NCBI GenBank assembly: GCA_914767715.1
Contig: OU612074.1
Location: 6,649,501-6,713,500, forward strand
Reading direction: 5' to 3'
Source: Membranipora membranacea
Taxonomy: Eukaryota > Bryozoa > Gymnolaemata > Cheilostomatida > Membraniporidae
Length of the DNA stretch: 64,000 bases
In this document: in pieces, positions 48,125 through 59,994 of the stretch
Layout of the letters: each line of letters begins with the position of its first letter
How positions within the stretch are numbered: the stretch's first letter is position 1
Translations under genes and position numbers: made by a program
The notes under the pieces: generated by a model
Seen by the model: the letters and a program-made list of their open reading frames with translations, nothing else
The model's database searches: none
Told to the model about the DNA's origin: nothing

Positions 48125-50701
48125 TTAAAAGAGTTTTTCACAAACAAACTGCTTTAAATTGTTACACTCATCTCCGGGAGAAGAGTGAGATTGCCAGCCA
48201 TTGTCCGAGCCATCAACCCCACTGGTTATGAAATGAATACAGTCACTTTCATCGCCAGCAACATGATTATTGTGCCAGTGTGACCCAGATTTTTTAAATT
48301 CAGGTACTCTTCCAGTTGTTATACCGATCCAGTAGAATATTCCAGCAACCTTTCTTCCTCCAATCCACCATTGCCCTGATGTACTGACTAAAAAAATGAA
48401 CATCATCATACGCTAACCATAACATAAATACAACAATGATTTAATGAGGGCCACTTATTCTTAACACTCACTTTTTTGTTGAAATTGTTTGTGTGTCATT
48501 TCAACTCATAATATAACAGCAATGTCTACTGACTTTATCAACAAACTTAGTATCCTGTCAAAAATTTGGAGTGGGATTAGCTGATCTACTACAAAATTTC
48601 TGCTAATTATCAACAGAAGATTTGGGCAGGCCTTTTAGATGGTTGCAAGGTGCCTAAAGTCCTTTAACTGCGGTTGCAACACACGATAAACTTAATAGGT
48701 TGAAGATATGGTGAGAGCATGTTGTGACATGTTTGACCATGAATACAGCAACTGAAAACCTGTATTATTTGTGGTTCTTCAAAATCGAATAGGCGCTGCT
48801 CGAACTAGCTCTTAGCTTATGCAATAGCTATCCCGACAGGGACAAATGCAAGATTTTCCAAACAATATTAATGTTGTCAGAGGCTAGCAGTGGGTGCAAT
48901 TACCTATGAATTTCAACAATGGCTAGTTTGTTCCATTATGGGATAAGCGGAGATAGATCAGTTTACAGTGATGATTGTGACAATTTTTAAATACGGCAAG
49001 TGTGTCAATACAATATGAATCAACGACGACTTCTCACGGAACTTGGGAGGAAATACCTTGAGAATAGAGATATTCTCCAAACTTCTCAGACGTATATTTA
49101 GAGGGGAATGTGAGAAGATACGCTCCTTGATTCTCACAATACTGCTTAGCTGATGCCCAACTACGAGTCACACTGGGTATGTAGATACATTTGTCTCGAA
49201 CAATTCTGTAAGGTGATGGACATTTATCTAAAATATACAAACAATCTCTTGAAATGCTGGTTATGATTTACCTTTACTGAATATCCTGAACTCATTTACA
49301 TGATTTTGATGGAATTCTCTACATTCTTTTTCAGTATAACATGCTGAAATTCTGTATGAACTGCAATTTTTCTCTATACCCAAATGATGGAATTGTACGT
49401 ACAAACATTCCATGGTAAAAGAGGGAACGAGTTCATATTTCATAATAGTGACCTTTCAAAAGCATGAAATTGAGATTGTAAAAAAATACCTGGTGTAGAA
49501 CAGCTACCAGGAGAGCCAGCAGCTCCAGCAGCACCGGGAGTACCAGCAGTTCCAACAGCCCCTGTTAATCCATCTCTACCATCAGAGCCTGGCACACCAT
49601 CTCTGCCATCAGCACCGCGTGGACCGATTGGGCCTATTGAACCAGGGATACCTGGCTGTCCATCTGAACCATCTGTGCCATTGCGCCCATCTTCGCCTGG
49701 AGGACCAACTTCACCTTGGGGACCTACTGGACCTTGGGAACCATCGAAACCATCTGTTCCGTTCCTTCCATCTTCACCGGCAGGACCGGGTAGTCCAATT
49801 GGCCCCGGAGAACCGGGAGAACCAGGAGAACCAGGTGACCCATTCAAACCAGGGACGCCGGTTTCACCAGAAGGGCCAGGAGCTCCAGGGGCACCAGCCT
49901 GACCTATCTGTACATTTAAAACACCTGCAAAAAGAAATCATAAATATCAGGCAAACTCAGATGGATATAATTCACAACAAAGCATGCGCTAAAATAGATT
50001 TACAAAGGTGATAATTTGGTTGTGATGAGGAGGTATTCACATCCATTATTCTACAAAATAATCTCACCTTGTGCGTTTATCACTGATTGGAGCTCATCAT
50101 TCACAGCTTCTTCAATGATTGGCTCATCAACAGCCTGGCGTTTAGTTATAATGTGCGGTTCCTCATAATTTTCCGATTTTGCGAGCTGAAATAATAGCCA
50201 TGGTTGAAAAATAAAACAAAGCATGTGAATGCTACGATTAAGGATATTTGGAGACACATTACATTCACTTTCACGCGTTAATACTGCATTCATAAACTGA
50301 TTATAGATCACGAGGTACTGACTCAATATACCCGTTGCAAAGGCATTCAAACTTGCAGCAGTACACAAAATAGCCATTCCTTTATGTTTATATTTGAATT
50401 TATAAGCTCTGATTTACCGTTAGGATTTGCGAGTGGTGAGTGATGTTTAACTTACTCTTGTTACAAGTTCAGCCACAAAATTCCGAGTTTGTTTCATAAG
50501 CTCTTCTAATTTGGTGATACGATTGTCAAAATCCTCTTCTAGTTTGGTGATACGGGTTTCAAAATCTTCTGCCCTCTGTACTCTTTCTTCAAGCCGTATC
50601 AGCCGGCTCTCGACATCTGTTTGATCATTGGGTAGGTTGGCTGTTGAGCCGATAGAGGCACAGCATACAACAGCCACTACCGCCAGCACAACGGAATTCA
50701 T
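48125..50701 (-). CDS. Secreted collagen-C-type lectin protein (collectin-like), 444 aa
   Basis: Exons, minus strand: 50701-50456, 50185-50068, 49924-49490, 49373-49272, 49227-49057, 48387-48125 (stop included); 1335 nt in frame. In order: signal peptide (MNSVVLAVVAVVCCASIGST), a heptad coiled coil (RLIRLEERVQ, RITKLEEDF twice), ITKRQAVDEP with a possible dibasic cleavage site, about 43 Gly-X-Y triplets, a four-Cys linker (NCSSYRISACYTEKEC), and a C-type lectin domain. The lectin runs from CPSPYRIVRDKC through WASAKQYCENQGAYLLTF and WWIGGRK to CNNLKQFVCEKLF. Collectin-like proteins trimerise through coiled coil and collagen and bind sugars. Here EPN/QPD and WND are absent (GWQSHS in the WND place), so calcium-dependent sugar binding is doubtful. 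TATA box and leader exon lie upstream; AATAAA at 48097-48092. Confidence 0.87.
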
Positions 50702-51357
50702 CCTGCCTGTAAACATACAATTAGTCATCAGAGACCCTGTTTATGACAAAACAGAGGGTTAGGGGGGCTGCCCCTAAAGAGGGGGGCAAGTTGCTCGCTG
50801 TCCTCGTGCTGAGAGTGTGATAAATCCTTGAAAACTAGAATGCATCCTAGAGCTGCGGCCATAGAGGACCTCCTATGCGTGGGTGTGCAGCGAGCTACCA
50901 GAAACTGAAACAGGCACTAATCGCCCATTGACAGTGACACCTTGATCTTAGCAAATAGGCCGAGAAGCGGCAAATGTTTCTGGCCTACAAATGTAGTAAC
51001 TGTACGTAAATGGTAGTAAAAAGTGGCTCATCTCAATCTGATGGTAACACTATGGTCGGCCAGCCCTTTATTGGGGGCATAACTGCGTTATCAATAGTTG
51101 TTACTCTAGACAGACTGACAATTGAACAGGTCACACAAAAATCGGTTCACTGTAGAGCCACAGAAGCAATAAGCGAATATCAAGTAAGGTTTCTTTTTCA
51201 TGTGTATCATTTGAACCTATATGATCACTAAGAGTTACAGAGCATTTAAATAACTGCAAGTGAACCGAACAGTCTTGCTGGCTTTGGCAGATATATCAAA
51301 TAAACTGACTTTGATATTGATAACTAAAATGTGTAAGATGATCAAGACATCAAATAC

Positions 51358-51432
51358 CTGCAATAGCTCGTTGCCTTGTGATAGCTCGGCTTTTTTCTAT
51401 CAAATCTTCCTGGTACTGAGCTGAGCAGTGTT
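51358..51432 (-). other. 5' UTR exon of the collagen-lectin gene
   Basis: The minus strand has a donor (TTGCAG/GTATTTG) at 51358-51357. An acceptor (TGTTTACAG) sits just 5 bp before the start codon, at 50707-50708. The leader exon begins about 30 bp after the TATA box. The transcription start is estimated. Confidence 0.5.
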
Positions 51433-51459
51433 ATGACTTTCCAACAAGTGATCTTTATC

Positions 51460-51466
51460 TTTTATA
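51460..51466 (-). promoter_or_regulatory. TATA box of the collagen-lectin gene
   Basis: TATAAAA on the minus strand, about 30 bp before the inferred leader exon. The sequence directly upstream (from about 51476) is the start of a block that is repeated at 57.3 kb. Confidence 0.6.
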
Positions 51467-51475
51467 CATCTCACG

Positions 51476-53290
51476 TCCCCCTTTGACTAGTATCCCAAAG
51501 TTCCTGATGAGTTTTGCACATGCTTATCAATAAATTTTACTTATGGGGAAAAGCAACATTCATACGGTCACAATAAAAGTAAGTTTCTAATTCATGTGCT
51601 GCTATTAGCATGATTCGTTCTCATACCCAAAATATCATTTCAGTCACATGTAATAACCTTGAGATAAAGAAGCTGTAATGGGATTTATTGGAATATGATT
51701 GGGTTGTTCTCCCTCCAATCACTGCCCTCCCTTCTCTGCAGAAAACACTTTGTCCTTGTTGACCTGTAGATCACTTTCTTGTCTCCTGTTTTTCAAATCA
51801 TAATTATAAAAAAGGGATGTCAGATAATCACAACTGTCATTGGGACATGACAGGTCTTTGGCAGCATAGTGATAACTATGGATCAACTAAAAATCGAATA
51901 ACAATTCAAATATTTTCTTATTGCCTACTTGTGTGTTGAACTTTGTTCATTAGGGAGGTAGTGCACAAAATGTGACGCAGGAGATAAATAATCTGGTCAA
52001 GTTTTTATACTGGTATTTTCCATCCGGTGTCACATAAAAATGAGCTTAAATTTGATTTTGAGATTTGTGACATTTCTTTCAGATTTAAATCGTCCGCAGA
52101 TGCTATTTTGGCCTATCAGTTATCAATAATTTCCCTGCTATATTGTGTATTGTTGATTCAGTGGAGCAACCCAATAATATTGTTTGCACATAGACCTCTA
52201 TCCTTACCAGCCACAGGTATACGTGTTGCATAAATTTACAAAACTCTGTTACATAGATTCAGAAAACGATGTGCTTTGAATGTCATATATATATCGTATA
52301 ATCAAATCCTCACAAAACAGGACTTTGATTGCTACTATAGGTACTCTTGAAGGCATAAATATCCAATAATTTATAAATATCGTTAGATAGGTAACAGCTT
52401 GAAACAGGCATATGTACCATACCCGAGAATTTAAGCCATGCAATATATTATGCGTGTTACGTGGGCAACAAAAACAAGTTATTGGCACTGACTTTGACAA
52501 TGCTGAGCGCAATCCACTGCCTGGCACAATGACGACATGCATGTTGGTTACTCCGTAGGTTGTACAATGTATTAGACCCAGATGGTACCATCAGGGTCAG
52601 CAATCTTCGAGCTATCAAAGCCAAAAGATATGAAGGGAAAGTTCCTGCTTTCTTATCTTGTTAGGATCTAAGTTATTTGAATAACAGTTTGGCGTGATAG
52701 TTTTTGTGTGACATTGTCATAAAATTGGCAATCAGGACAGGCTAAAATTGGCGGCATCATGTATTGAATGTACTATTCTGATATTTTATAAATAACCCAA
52801 TTATAAAGCTTCAGATGATGGGTCAGCAGTAAATCATAGGATGTACGTGTTTAGACATTATATCCCAAAAAATGCCATATACCCCTTTATACTTGTGTAG
52901 ATTATTTTAGGATTGTGAAGTATTTGCTTTTTTGTCGAACTCGCTCACAAAATACCCTAATATAAGGCTGCAATAGTACCTAGATACCCACCCTAAAGAG
53001 CCAAAATTAAGTGCAAAGTGTAAATTTATAATGTTAAATCTGACTTTACTGGTAAAATCTTTTTATTTAGTATGTGTCATTCAATTATTTGATGTATGAT
53101 TAGTAAGCATGATCAATGAGAACTATGTTATTGGGAAATCAATATTCCGGTTTTTTATTTATTTGAGACATTAATAGATTGATTTGATAAAGATCACTTT
53201 TTTGAGACACCAGTTTTGCTCATGCCTATCGAATGGAGAAGCAAAGAAGTCACTTTTACAATTCAGCTTCTCGATTATGTGCTATCATTC
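51476..53290. repeat. Repeat unit A1, about 1.8 kb
   Basis: Nearly the whole stretch is repeated at 57318-59157 with few differences, e.g. CTAGTATCCCAAAGTTCCTG at both starts and AATATTCCGGTTTTTTA near both ends. Diverged relatives are B (53290-54930) and C (59995-61300). It contains no long ORF; a short minus-strand frame (MHVVIVPGSGLRSALSKSV) is shared by both A copies. The repeat class is unknown. Confidence 0.75.
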
Positions 53291-54930
53291 CAATAGTTTG
53301 TTCTCATATCCCAATACTATTTTTATGAGTCACAGGCAATAACCTTGTCGAACTGTATTGATGATACTGGAGTGAGGACCTGTAATTGATTTTATGGAAA
53401 TGTGATTGGGCTATCTTCCATCCAATCAATGGACTTTCATCTCCACAAATACCACTTTCAACTCGTTTGACCGGCATGACACTTTCGTTTCTTCTTCTAT
53501 TAATCTTATTATACAAAATCAGCATGTTAGATAATCTTGGCTGTCAATGGGACAGTATGACAGGTTGTTGGCAGCAAAGAGCTAACTGTGAGTCAACTGA
53601 AAAGTGAAAACGATAAATAATTTAAAACATAAAACATTGATGTTTTGAATATTTTATAGTAATCCACATCATCTCTTTGTCTCCCAGGGAGGCGGCAGTG
53701 CATAGGATTAGTTCTCTCACTCTGTATCACAGGAGCTGAAGTACCTGGTTTGCTTGTTCAGATCGATAATTCCCATCTGCTGCCTTACAAAAACGAGCTG
53801 AGATTTTAGTATTGAAATTTTTGATATTATTTTCAGAATTGAATTGTCCGACTTCGCCAACCAATTATCAGTAATTTCCTGGTGTTGTCTCTGAGAAGTC
53901 CTGAGGGAAGCTCGATAATATTTTTGCACTAAAGCCCTGTATCCTAACAACCTCGAATATATGTGCTACACAAAATACCGATTTTCCAAAAAAAAAAATG
54001 TGAAGATTCAGATAACATGCTGCATATTAGTATCATATCATAGAATGGAATCCAACAAATCAGGTCTTCGGTTGATATTCGGGTACACTTTAAGTAATAA
54101 TTATTGAAGCATTTATAAGTGAAGTTAAATAGCAAATGATTTTAAACATGAATAAAAATCTGCCCCCTTTTGATGACAGACAAATAAATTTGGCTTGTTA
54201 CATAAAATAGCTATGTGATGCTGACAACATTGCATAGCGTCACATCGACGGAAAGTTGGCAGTCAGGGCAGGCTATATTGGCTTCATGTTGTGCTGTATA
54301 CTTATACTGCTCCTTGATGAAGAGATTCATAATGTTAAGAAAAAAACGATGCTTTGTGTGTCGGCAGTATATCATAGGATGAAGAAGTTGAGATAAGACC
54401 CCATATAACAGGCTTTCAATTGATATTGTTAAATAAAAAGTTGAATAAAAATCTGCCCCCTTCAGATGATAGACAAATAAATTTGGCCTTGTTACATAAA
54501 ATAGCTGTGTGATGCTGACAACATTGCTGTGGCAGTCAACTGCCTGACACGGGAATTTCACGCTTGTTGAGTAAAATTTGGGTTCCCTTGCAATGTATGC
54601 AACTGAGACGGCGCCATCTTGGTCAGCAAACTTTAGAGGCATCAAAGCTGAGATAAAAAGGAAAAGTTCCTCTTTCCCTATCTTGATAGGAAATAAGTGA
54701 TGACAGTTTGACATGATTGGTTTTAGCGTCACATCGACGGAAAGTTGGCAGTCAGGGCAGGCTATATTGGCTTTATGTTGTACTGTATACTTATACTGCT
54801 CTTTGATGAAGAGATTCATAAAGTTCAGAAAAAACGATGCTTTGTGTGTCAGCAGTATATCATAGGAGGAAGGAGTTTAGACAATACCCCATATAACAGG
54901 CTTTCAATTGATATTATTGAAACTTTTCAA
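53290..54930. repeat. Repeat unit B, diverged relative of A
   Basis: It starts GTTCTCATATCCCAATA, like GTTCTCATACCCAAAAT inside A1 (51619), and follows the same order of blocks: GATTGGGCTATCTTCCATCC, GGGAGGCGGCAGTGCAT, TTATCAGTAATTTCC. A therefore runs directly into B as a tandem of about 1.7-kb units. B has an internal duplication (54150-54430 and 54440-54920). Confidence 0.6.
54150..54920. repeat. Internal tandem duplication in unit B
   Basis: AATAAAAATCTGCCCCCTT and GCGTCACATCGACGGAAAG with their surroundings occur twice (54150-54430 and 54440-54920). The first copy lacks about 190 bp found in the second between the two blocks. A minus-strand frame of 202 codons runs across both copies. 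Confidence 0.75.
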
Positions 54931-57320
54931 CATACAAATTCCAGCATATATCAAACCCATAGAGTTATTATATACTCCAGAGTGGACAATGCAGTGCTAA
55001 AAGCGTCCTACTTAATTATTGCGAAATCCATGACACAACGCAATCTGGTTGTGCATGGCTAGTGCCTGTATCATATAACTTATCATTGAGCATATGCGTA
55101 TTGGGCATGACAATTTAGATTTCTAGAGCGCTTATATCCATTTTTGCAGAAAATTTTTCATGGGACACCATGTAAATCACTTGCAGGTATTTTCACTTTC
55201 AATTCCATGAGGCAACGAAAACTGGTTTTGCGTGGATAGTTCATGAATCATTGACTTTATCATTACAAATTAAGTTTATGGATCGAGCACTTATAGCCAT
55301 TTTATCAAAGAATTTCACATGTAACACCATTTACCTCACCATCACCTGCAAGTATTTTCTCTTCCGGTCAGTTTGACATTTTCTTATTCTCCCTTTAAAA
55401 TAAGCCACCTATCAACCGCAAATACATGAGCCTAAATCTCAATAACAGGGCCAGCTGGTTTCTGCCTCTTGCCAGGTATTTTGCTGTGTCCTGTCTCTCT
55501 AACTAATATGTTGCACACTCAGTCGGTTTATTTTATATGCTAGGTTTCAGCTACTGGCGATGATTTGTGATAACATGGGATAAAAGTAGCCTGTGGAAAA
55601 GCGATTGGAGGTGAAAAAGTTTGCTGCTTACCTTTATCGTTTTTAAAGCATTTTTAGCAATGTTTTTGTAAAACTTTTCATGCCACACTAATAGATGTTT
55701 TGCAAGTGATTCCTTTCAGGGGACAGACAGTGGAAAAATGGATTTGTGTATCCCCTTAAAACGCCAAAATCTCAACTGCAAATACGCCATCACATAAAAT
55801 CACAATTACCTGGCTAGCCGGTTTTTGCCCCTGCCACTTGCCTGCCAGCCAATTAAACTGTGTCCTGTCTCTCTAACTAAAATGTTACACACTCGTGAGT
55901 TCATTTAATCTGTGAAGTATAATGACTTCCAATTATACAAGATGAGCAAGTAACCTGTGGCTTAAAATTTTCAGCTCAAAGATCTCGGTTTTGGTTTGGC
56001 TATGTCATTTATAGCTCTAAATTCCCTCTCCTGGGTAGCCACTCGTTTTTGTATTGCAAAAACTATTAAAGCCAACACATCAGTTTAAATCAATAGATCC
56101 ATAAACTCTTCTGCTGAGTCGCTGAATAGCAAGAAAACGTCGAAAGGACAACTCAAGATACATACTTGTCCAGATTGACTCTACATTTTCTAAAATTCCC
56201 TCACTCAGTCTTGAAAATTGTATGAAAATGGCAATCAGTTATCAGTTGCAATACATTATGGAGAAAACACCATAATATTTCGTCTTTGCAACTCAAATCT
56301 TCTGTTGAGAAGAGTACAGAGGGCGTAATTAGAGAGACTTTAATAATATTTCATCGTTAGGTACATATAATAGTATACAATGTGAATTAAATTCTTTTAA
56401 CCAATGTTATGTACATCATCGGTCCAAGTCTTTCTATTTGCACTCACTACTGCGTTCTACCAACTTTCAGAAAATTATACCCACACAACTGATATTAACA
56501 TGGTTATATTAGTGCTGAGAAAGCCGATATAATTTCGCTCCCTCACCGATGTGACATTTCTAAGTTAACAGATATTTCTGATTTCTCACCATACTCGGTA
56601 TAAGAGATCATTTGGTTCAGAGGGGGGGGGGGGTGGGTGTGATGCAATTTTCTTTGATGGTTGTTTAGGAGTAGGAGGTGGCTCAGTTGGTGGGAGCGCC
56701 GGACTTCAACACGCAAGTGTTGAAGGTCGTGGGTTCGAATCCCTCTGCAGTCCATCTTCTACTGGGGATTGGTTGGTTCCCCAGGTGTGCTCCGACCTGC
56801 CTGCAAACAGAGAGCAATTTGTCGCAGATATTGCGGCCTCGCCAATAAGGCAATAATATTTCGCCGCCCATTCCTCGGGATGGGCGAGTGATAAGACATC
56901 GGATTTTAATCAACCTTTAATCAACCTTATTTGTAAATATAAACATCAACATCATAATACAGACAGGACACAGCTAATATGGCTGGCAAGTGGCAGTGAA
57001 AAAAATTAAGCTAGCCGGTAGTTTCTGTTTCATCACAATGATGTGTTTGCGGTTGAGATTTTGGCTTATTTTAATGGGAAAACAGAGACAAATTTTCCAC
57101 TGGCTGCGAGTGAAAATACCTGCACGTGATCCACATAGTGTCGCGTAAAAAGTTTTTCCAAAAGAATGGCTATAAGCGCTCTAAATGATACAGGCACTAG
57201 ACATGCACATCCAGATTGCGTCGTGTCATGGATTTCGCAATAATTAAGTAGGACAAAACCTGTCGCTATTTTTGTACACATTATCCACTCTAGAGTATAT
57301 AATAACTCTATGATCAAACC
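54930..57320. mobile_element. Foldback structure with long inverted arms
   Basis: The left arm (54940-55510) and the right arm (57320-56955, read on the minus strand) share blocks in order: ATAGAGTTATTATATACTC, CTACTTAATTATTGCG, CATGACACAACGCAATCTGG, TTAAAATAAGCC, then GCTGTGTCCTGTCT. Copies are diverged. The core (55510-56955) includes a second direct copy of the GTGTCCTGTCTCTCTAACTA block and a complete SINE. A further relative of the arm lies at 63215-63490. Confidence 0.6.
56671..56935 (+). mobile_element. Complete tRNA-derived SINE
   Basis: The tRNA-like head has box A (TGGCTCAGTTGG, 56679-56690), a 9-bp hairpin with GCAA loop (CTTCAACAC/GTGTTGAAG) and box B (GGTTCGAATCC, 56732-56742). 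The body has CAGGTGTGCTCCGACCTGCC and ATTGCGGCCTCGCCAATAAG, and the tail has the repeated AATCAACCTT. Box order and spacing mean RNA polymerase III transcription. Older copies are at 518-765 and 20000-20225. Confidence 0.8.
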
Positions 57321-59157
57321 CCTTTAACTAGTATCCCAAAGTTCCTGATGAGTTTCGCACATGCTTATCAATAAATTTTACTTATGGGGAAAAGCAACAT
57401 TCATACGGTCACAATAAAAGTAAGTTTCTAATTCATGTGCTGCTATTAGCATGATTCGTTCTCATACCCAAAATATCATTTCAGTCACATGTAATAACCT
57501 TGAGATAAAGAAGCTGTAATGGGATTTATTGGAATATGATTGGGTTGTTCTCCCTCCAATCACTGCCCTCCCTTCTCTGCAGAAAACACTTTGTCCTTGT
57601 TGACCTGTAGATCACTTTCTTGTCTCCTGTTTTTCAAATCATAATTATAAAAAAGGGATGTCAGATAATCACAACTGTCATTGGGACATGACAGGTCTTT
57701 GGCAGCATAGTGATAACTATGGATCAACTAAAAATCGAATAACAATTCAAATATTTTCTTATTGCCTACTTGTGTTGTTGAACTTTGTTCATTAGGGAGG
57801 TAGTGCACAAAATTTGACGCAGGAGATAAATAATCTGGTCAAGTTTTTATACCGATATTTTCCATCTGTTGTCACATAAAAATGAGCTTACATTTAATTT
57901 TGAGATTTGTGACATTTCTTTCAGATTTGAATCGTCCGCAGATGCTATTTTGGCCTATCAGTTATCAATAATTTCCCTGCTTTATTGTGTATTGTTGATT
58001 CAGGAGAGCAACCCAATAATATTATTTGCACTTAGACCTCTATCCTTACCAGCCACAGGTATACGTGTTGTACAAATTTACAAAACTCTGTTACAGAGAT
58101 TCAGAAAACGATGTGCTTTGAATGTCATATATCGTATAATCAAATCCTCACAAAACAGAACTTTTATTGATACTATAGGTATTTTTGAAGGCAAAAATAT
58201 CCAATAATTTATAAGAATAGCTGGATAGGTAACGGCCTGAAACAGGCATGTGTACCATACCCGAGAATTTAAGCCACGCAATATATTATGCGTGTTATGT
58301 GGGCAACGAAGACAAATTGTTGGCACTGACTTTGACAATGCTGAGCGCAATCCACTGCCTGGCACAATAATGACATGCATGTTGGTTAAAACTCCGTAGG
58401 TTGTACAATGTATTAGACCCAGATGGTACCATCAGGGTCAGCAATCTTTCGAGCTATCAAAGCCAAAAGATATGAAGGGAAAGTTCCTGCTTTCTTATCT
58501 TGTTAGGATCTAAGTTATTTGAATAACAGTTTGGCGTGATAGTTTTTGTGCGACATTGTCATAAAATTGGCAATCAGGACAGGCTAAAATTGGCGGCATC
58601 ATGTATTGAATGTACTACACTGATATTTCATAAATAACCCTATTATAAAGCTTCAGATGATGGGTCAGCAGTAAATCATAGGATGTACGTGTTTAGACAT
58701 TTTATCCATATATGCCATATTATGCCATATATCCCTTTATAGTCGTGTAGATTATTTTAGGATTGTGAAGTATTAGCTTTTTGTCGAACACGCTCACAAA
58801 ATACCCCAATATAAGGCTGCAATAATATCTAGATGCCCACCCTAAAAAGCCAAAATTAAGTGCTAGGTTACGTAACGTAAATTTATAATGTTAAATCTGG
58901 CTTTACTGGCAAAATCTTTTTATTTAGTATGTGTCACTCAATTATTTGATGTCTGATTATTAAGCATGATCAATGAGAACTATGTTATTGGGAAATCAAT
59001 ATTCCGGTTTTTTACTTATTTGAGACATTAATAGATGAATTTGATAAAGATCACTTTTTTGAGACACCAGGTTTTGCGCATGCCTATCAAATAGGAGAAG
59101 CAAAGATGTCACTTTTGAAAATCAGCTTCTCGATTATGTGCTATAATTCCAATAATT
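57318..59157. repeat. Repeat unit A2, recent copy of A1
   Basis: Collinear with 51476-53290 at an offset of about 5.84-5.87 kb, with a low rate of substitutions and few indels. It ends at CTATAATTCCAATAATTG, where A1 continues into unit B; here the exon fragment begins instead. Confidence 0.8.
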
Positions 59158-59160
59158 GTG

Positions 59161-59959
59161 TGTGTGATGATACTAGTCTTTACTTTGTGGAAGCTTGTTC
59201 TACATCTGCTCAGAACCAAACATCACAGGCGACATCAGGTATGAATGTTATTGCATGTCTACCTAGCACTGACTAGCGAGCTAACCAATTTTTCGATGCC
59301 TGTTCTCATGAATTTGCTTTAAAAACAGCTGTGCTTGTTTTAGCAAATAAATCCATAAATATTCTAGATAACTACATACTATAACAATCCCATAAACTGC
59401 ATTGCTTAACAAACAGACTAATGTCCAACTGCTATACTATACTATATTATAAAGATATGGTTCGCTTATAATATACTGAGATGAACTTGTTCCAATGGAT
59501 ACCTTAAAATTTAAATACCTTGATTTTGATATATTATTACAGAATGCGTATTTACATTCACCTCCTCCGAGATGGCAGTATGTGACAGGACACACAATAT
59601 AGAAGACTGTGATATTGGATTTCCAGCCTGGAAGTCATGCGCAGAGACTGCTGCTGGGCCATGTGATGGTGTCTGCACTCAGGCAACACGATATATGTTT
59701 ATCAGAACTCTCAGGGTAAGTAGTTCTGCCTTTAAATACAGAGCTCTGATTGGTTACATGGACATTGATCAGAAATGGCTTTTGTATTCAAGCCTCAGGT
59801 CAATTGTGCAAGTGCTTAAAACATGAGGAGTCAGTTTGAGAATCTTTCTCTAAAGTGTGAGATTTTGTAATTGTACGGGGCGCTAAAATGCTCGCTGAAC
59901 TCCACCACCATCGGTTCACACTTTGCCACCACTTGTGTTGATAATGCAATGATAAACTT
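59161..59959 (+). pseudogene. Copied exon fragment of the large Cys-rich gene
   Basis: 799 bp matching 35456-36256 of the large gene including introns. It holds the last part of exon 35406-35533, all of exon 35836-36008 (copy at 59543-59715, same length, still open with about four residue changes such as SCAETAAGPCDG for SCVETAAGSCDG) and the first part of exon 36174-36298. The acceptor of that last exon is lost (TGTAG to TGTAC) and the copy breaks off inside it. There is no promoter or start, so it is a non-functional gene fragment made by DNA-level duplication, because introns are kept. Confidence 0.9.
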
Positions 59960-59994
59960 ACAATATCAGGTTTTCCGCTAAACGATATTATTAT

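Noticed and set aside
49619-50011. Plus-strand ORF of 130 codons
   Set aside because: It is the antisense shadow of the collagen exon, whose Gly-X-Y codons leave the opposite strand free of stops.
52249-52542. Minus-strand ORF shared by 52.3 and 58.1 kb as a duplicated gene
   Set aside because: Both lie in repeat units A1 and A2, which are recent copies; the shared frame follows from the duplication and shows no start context or domain.
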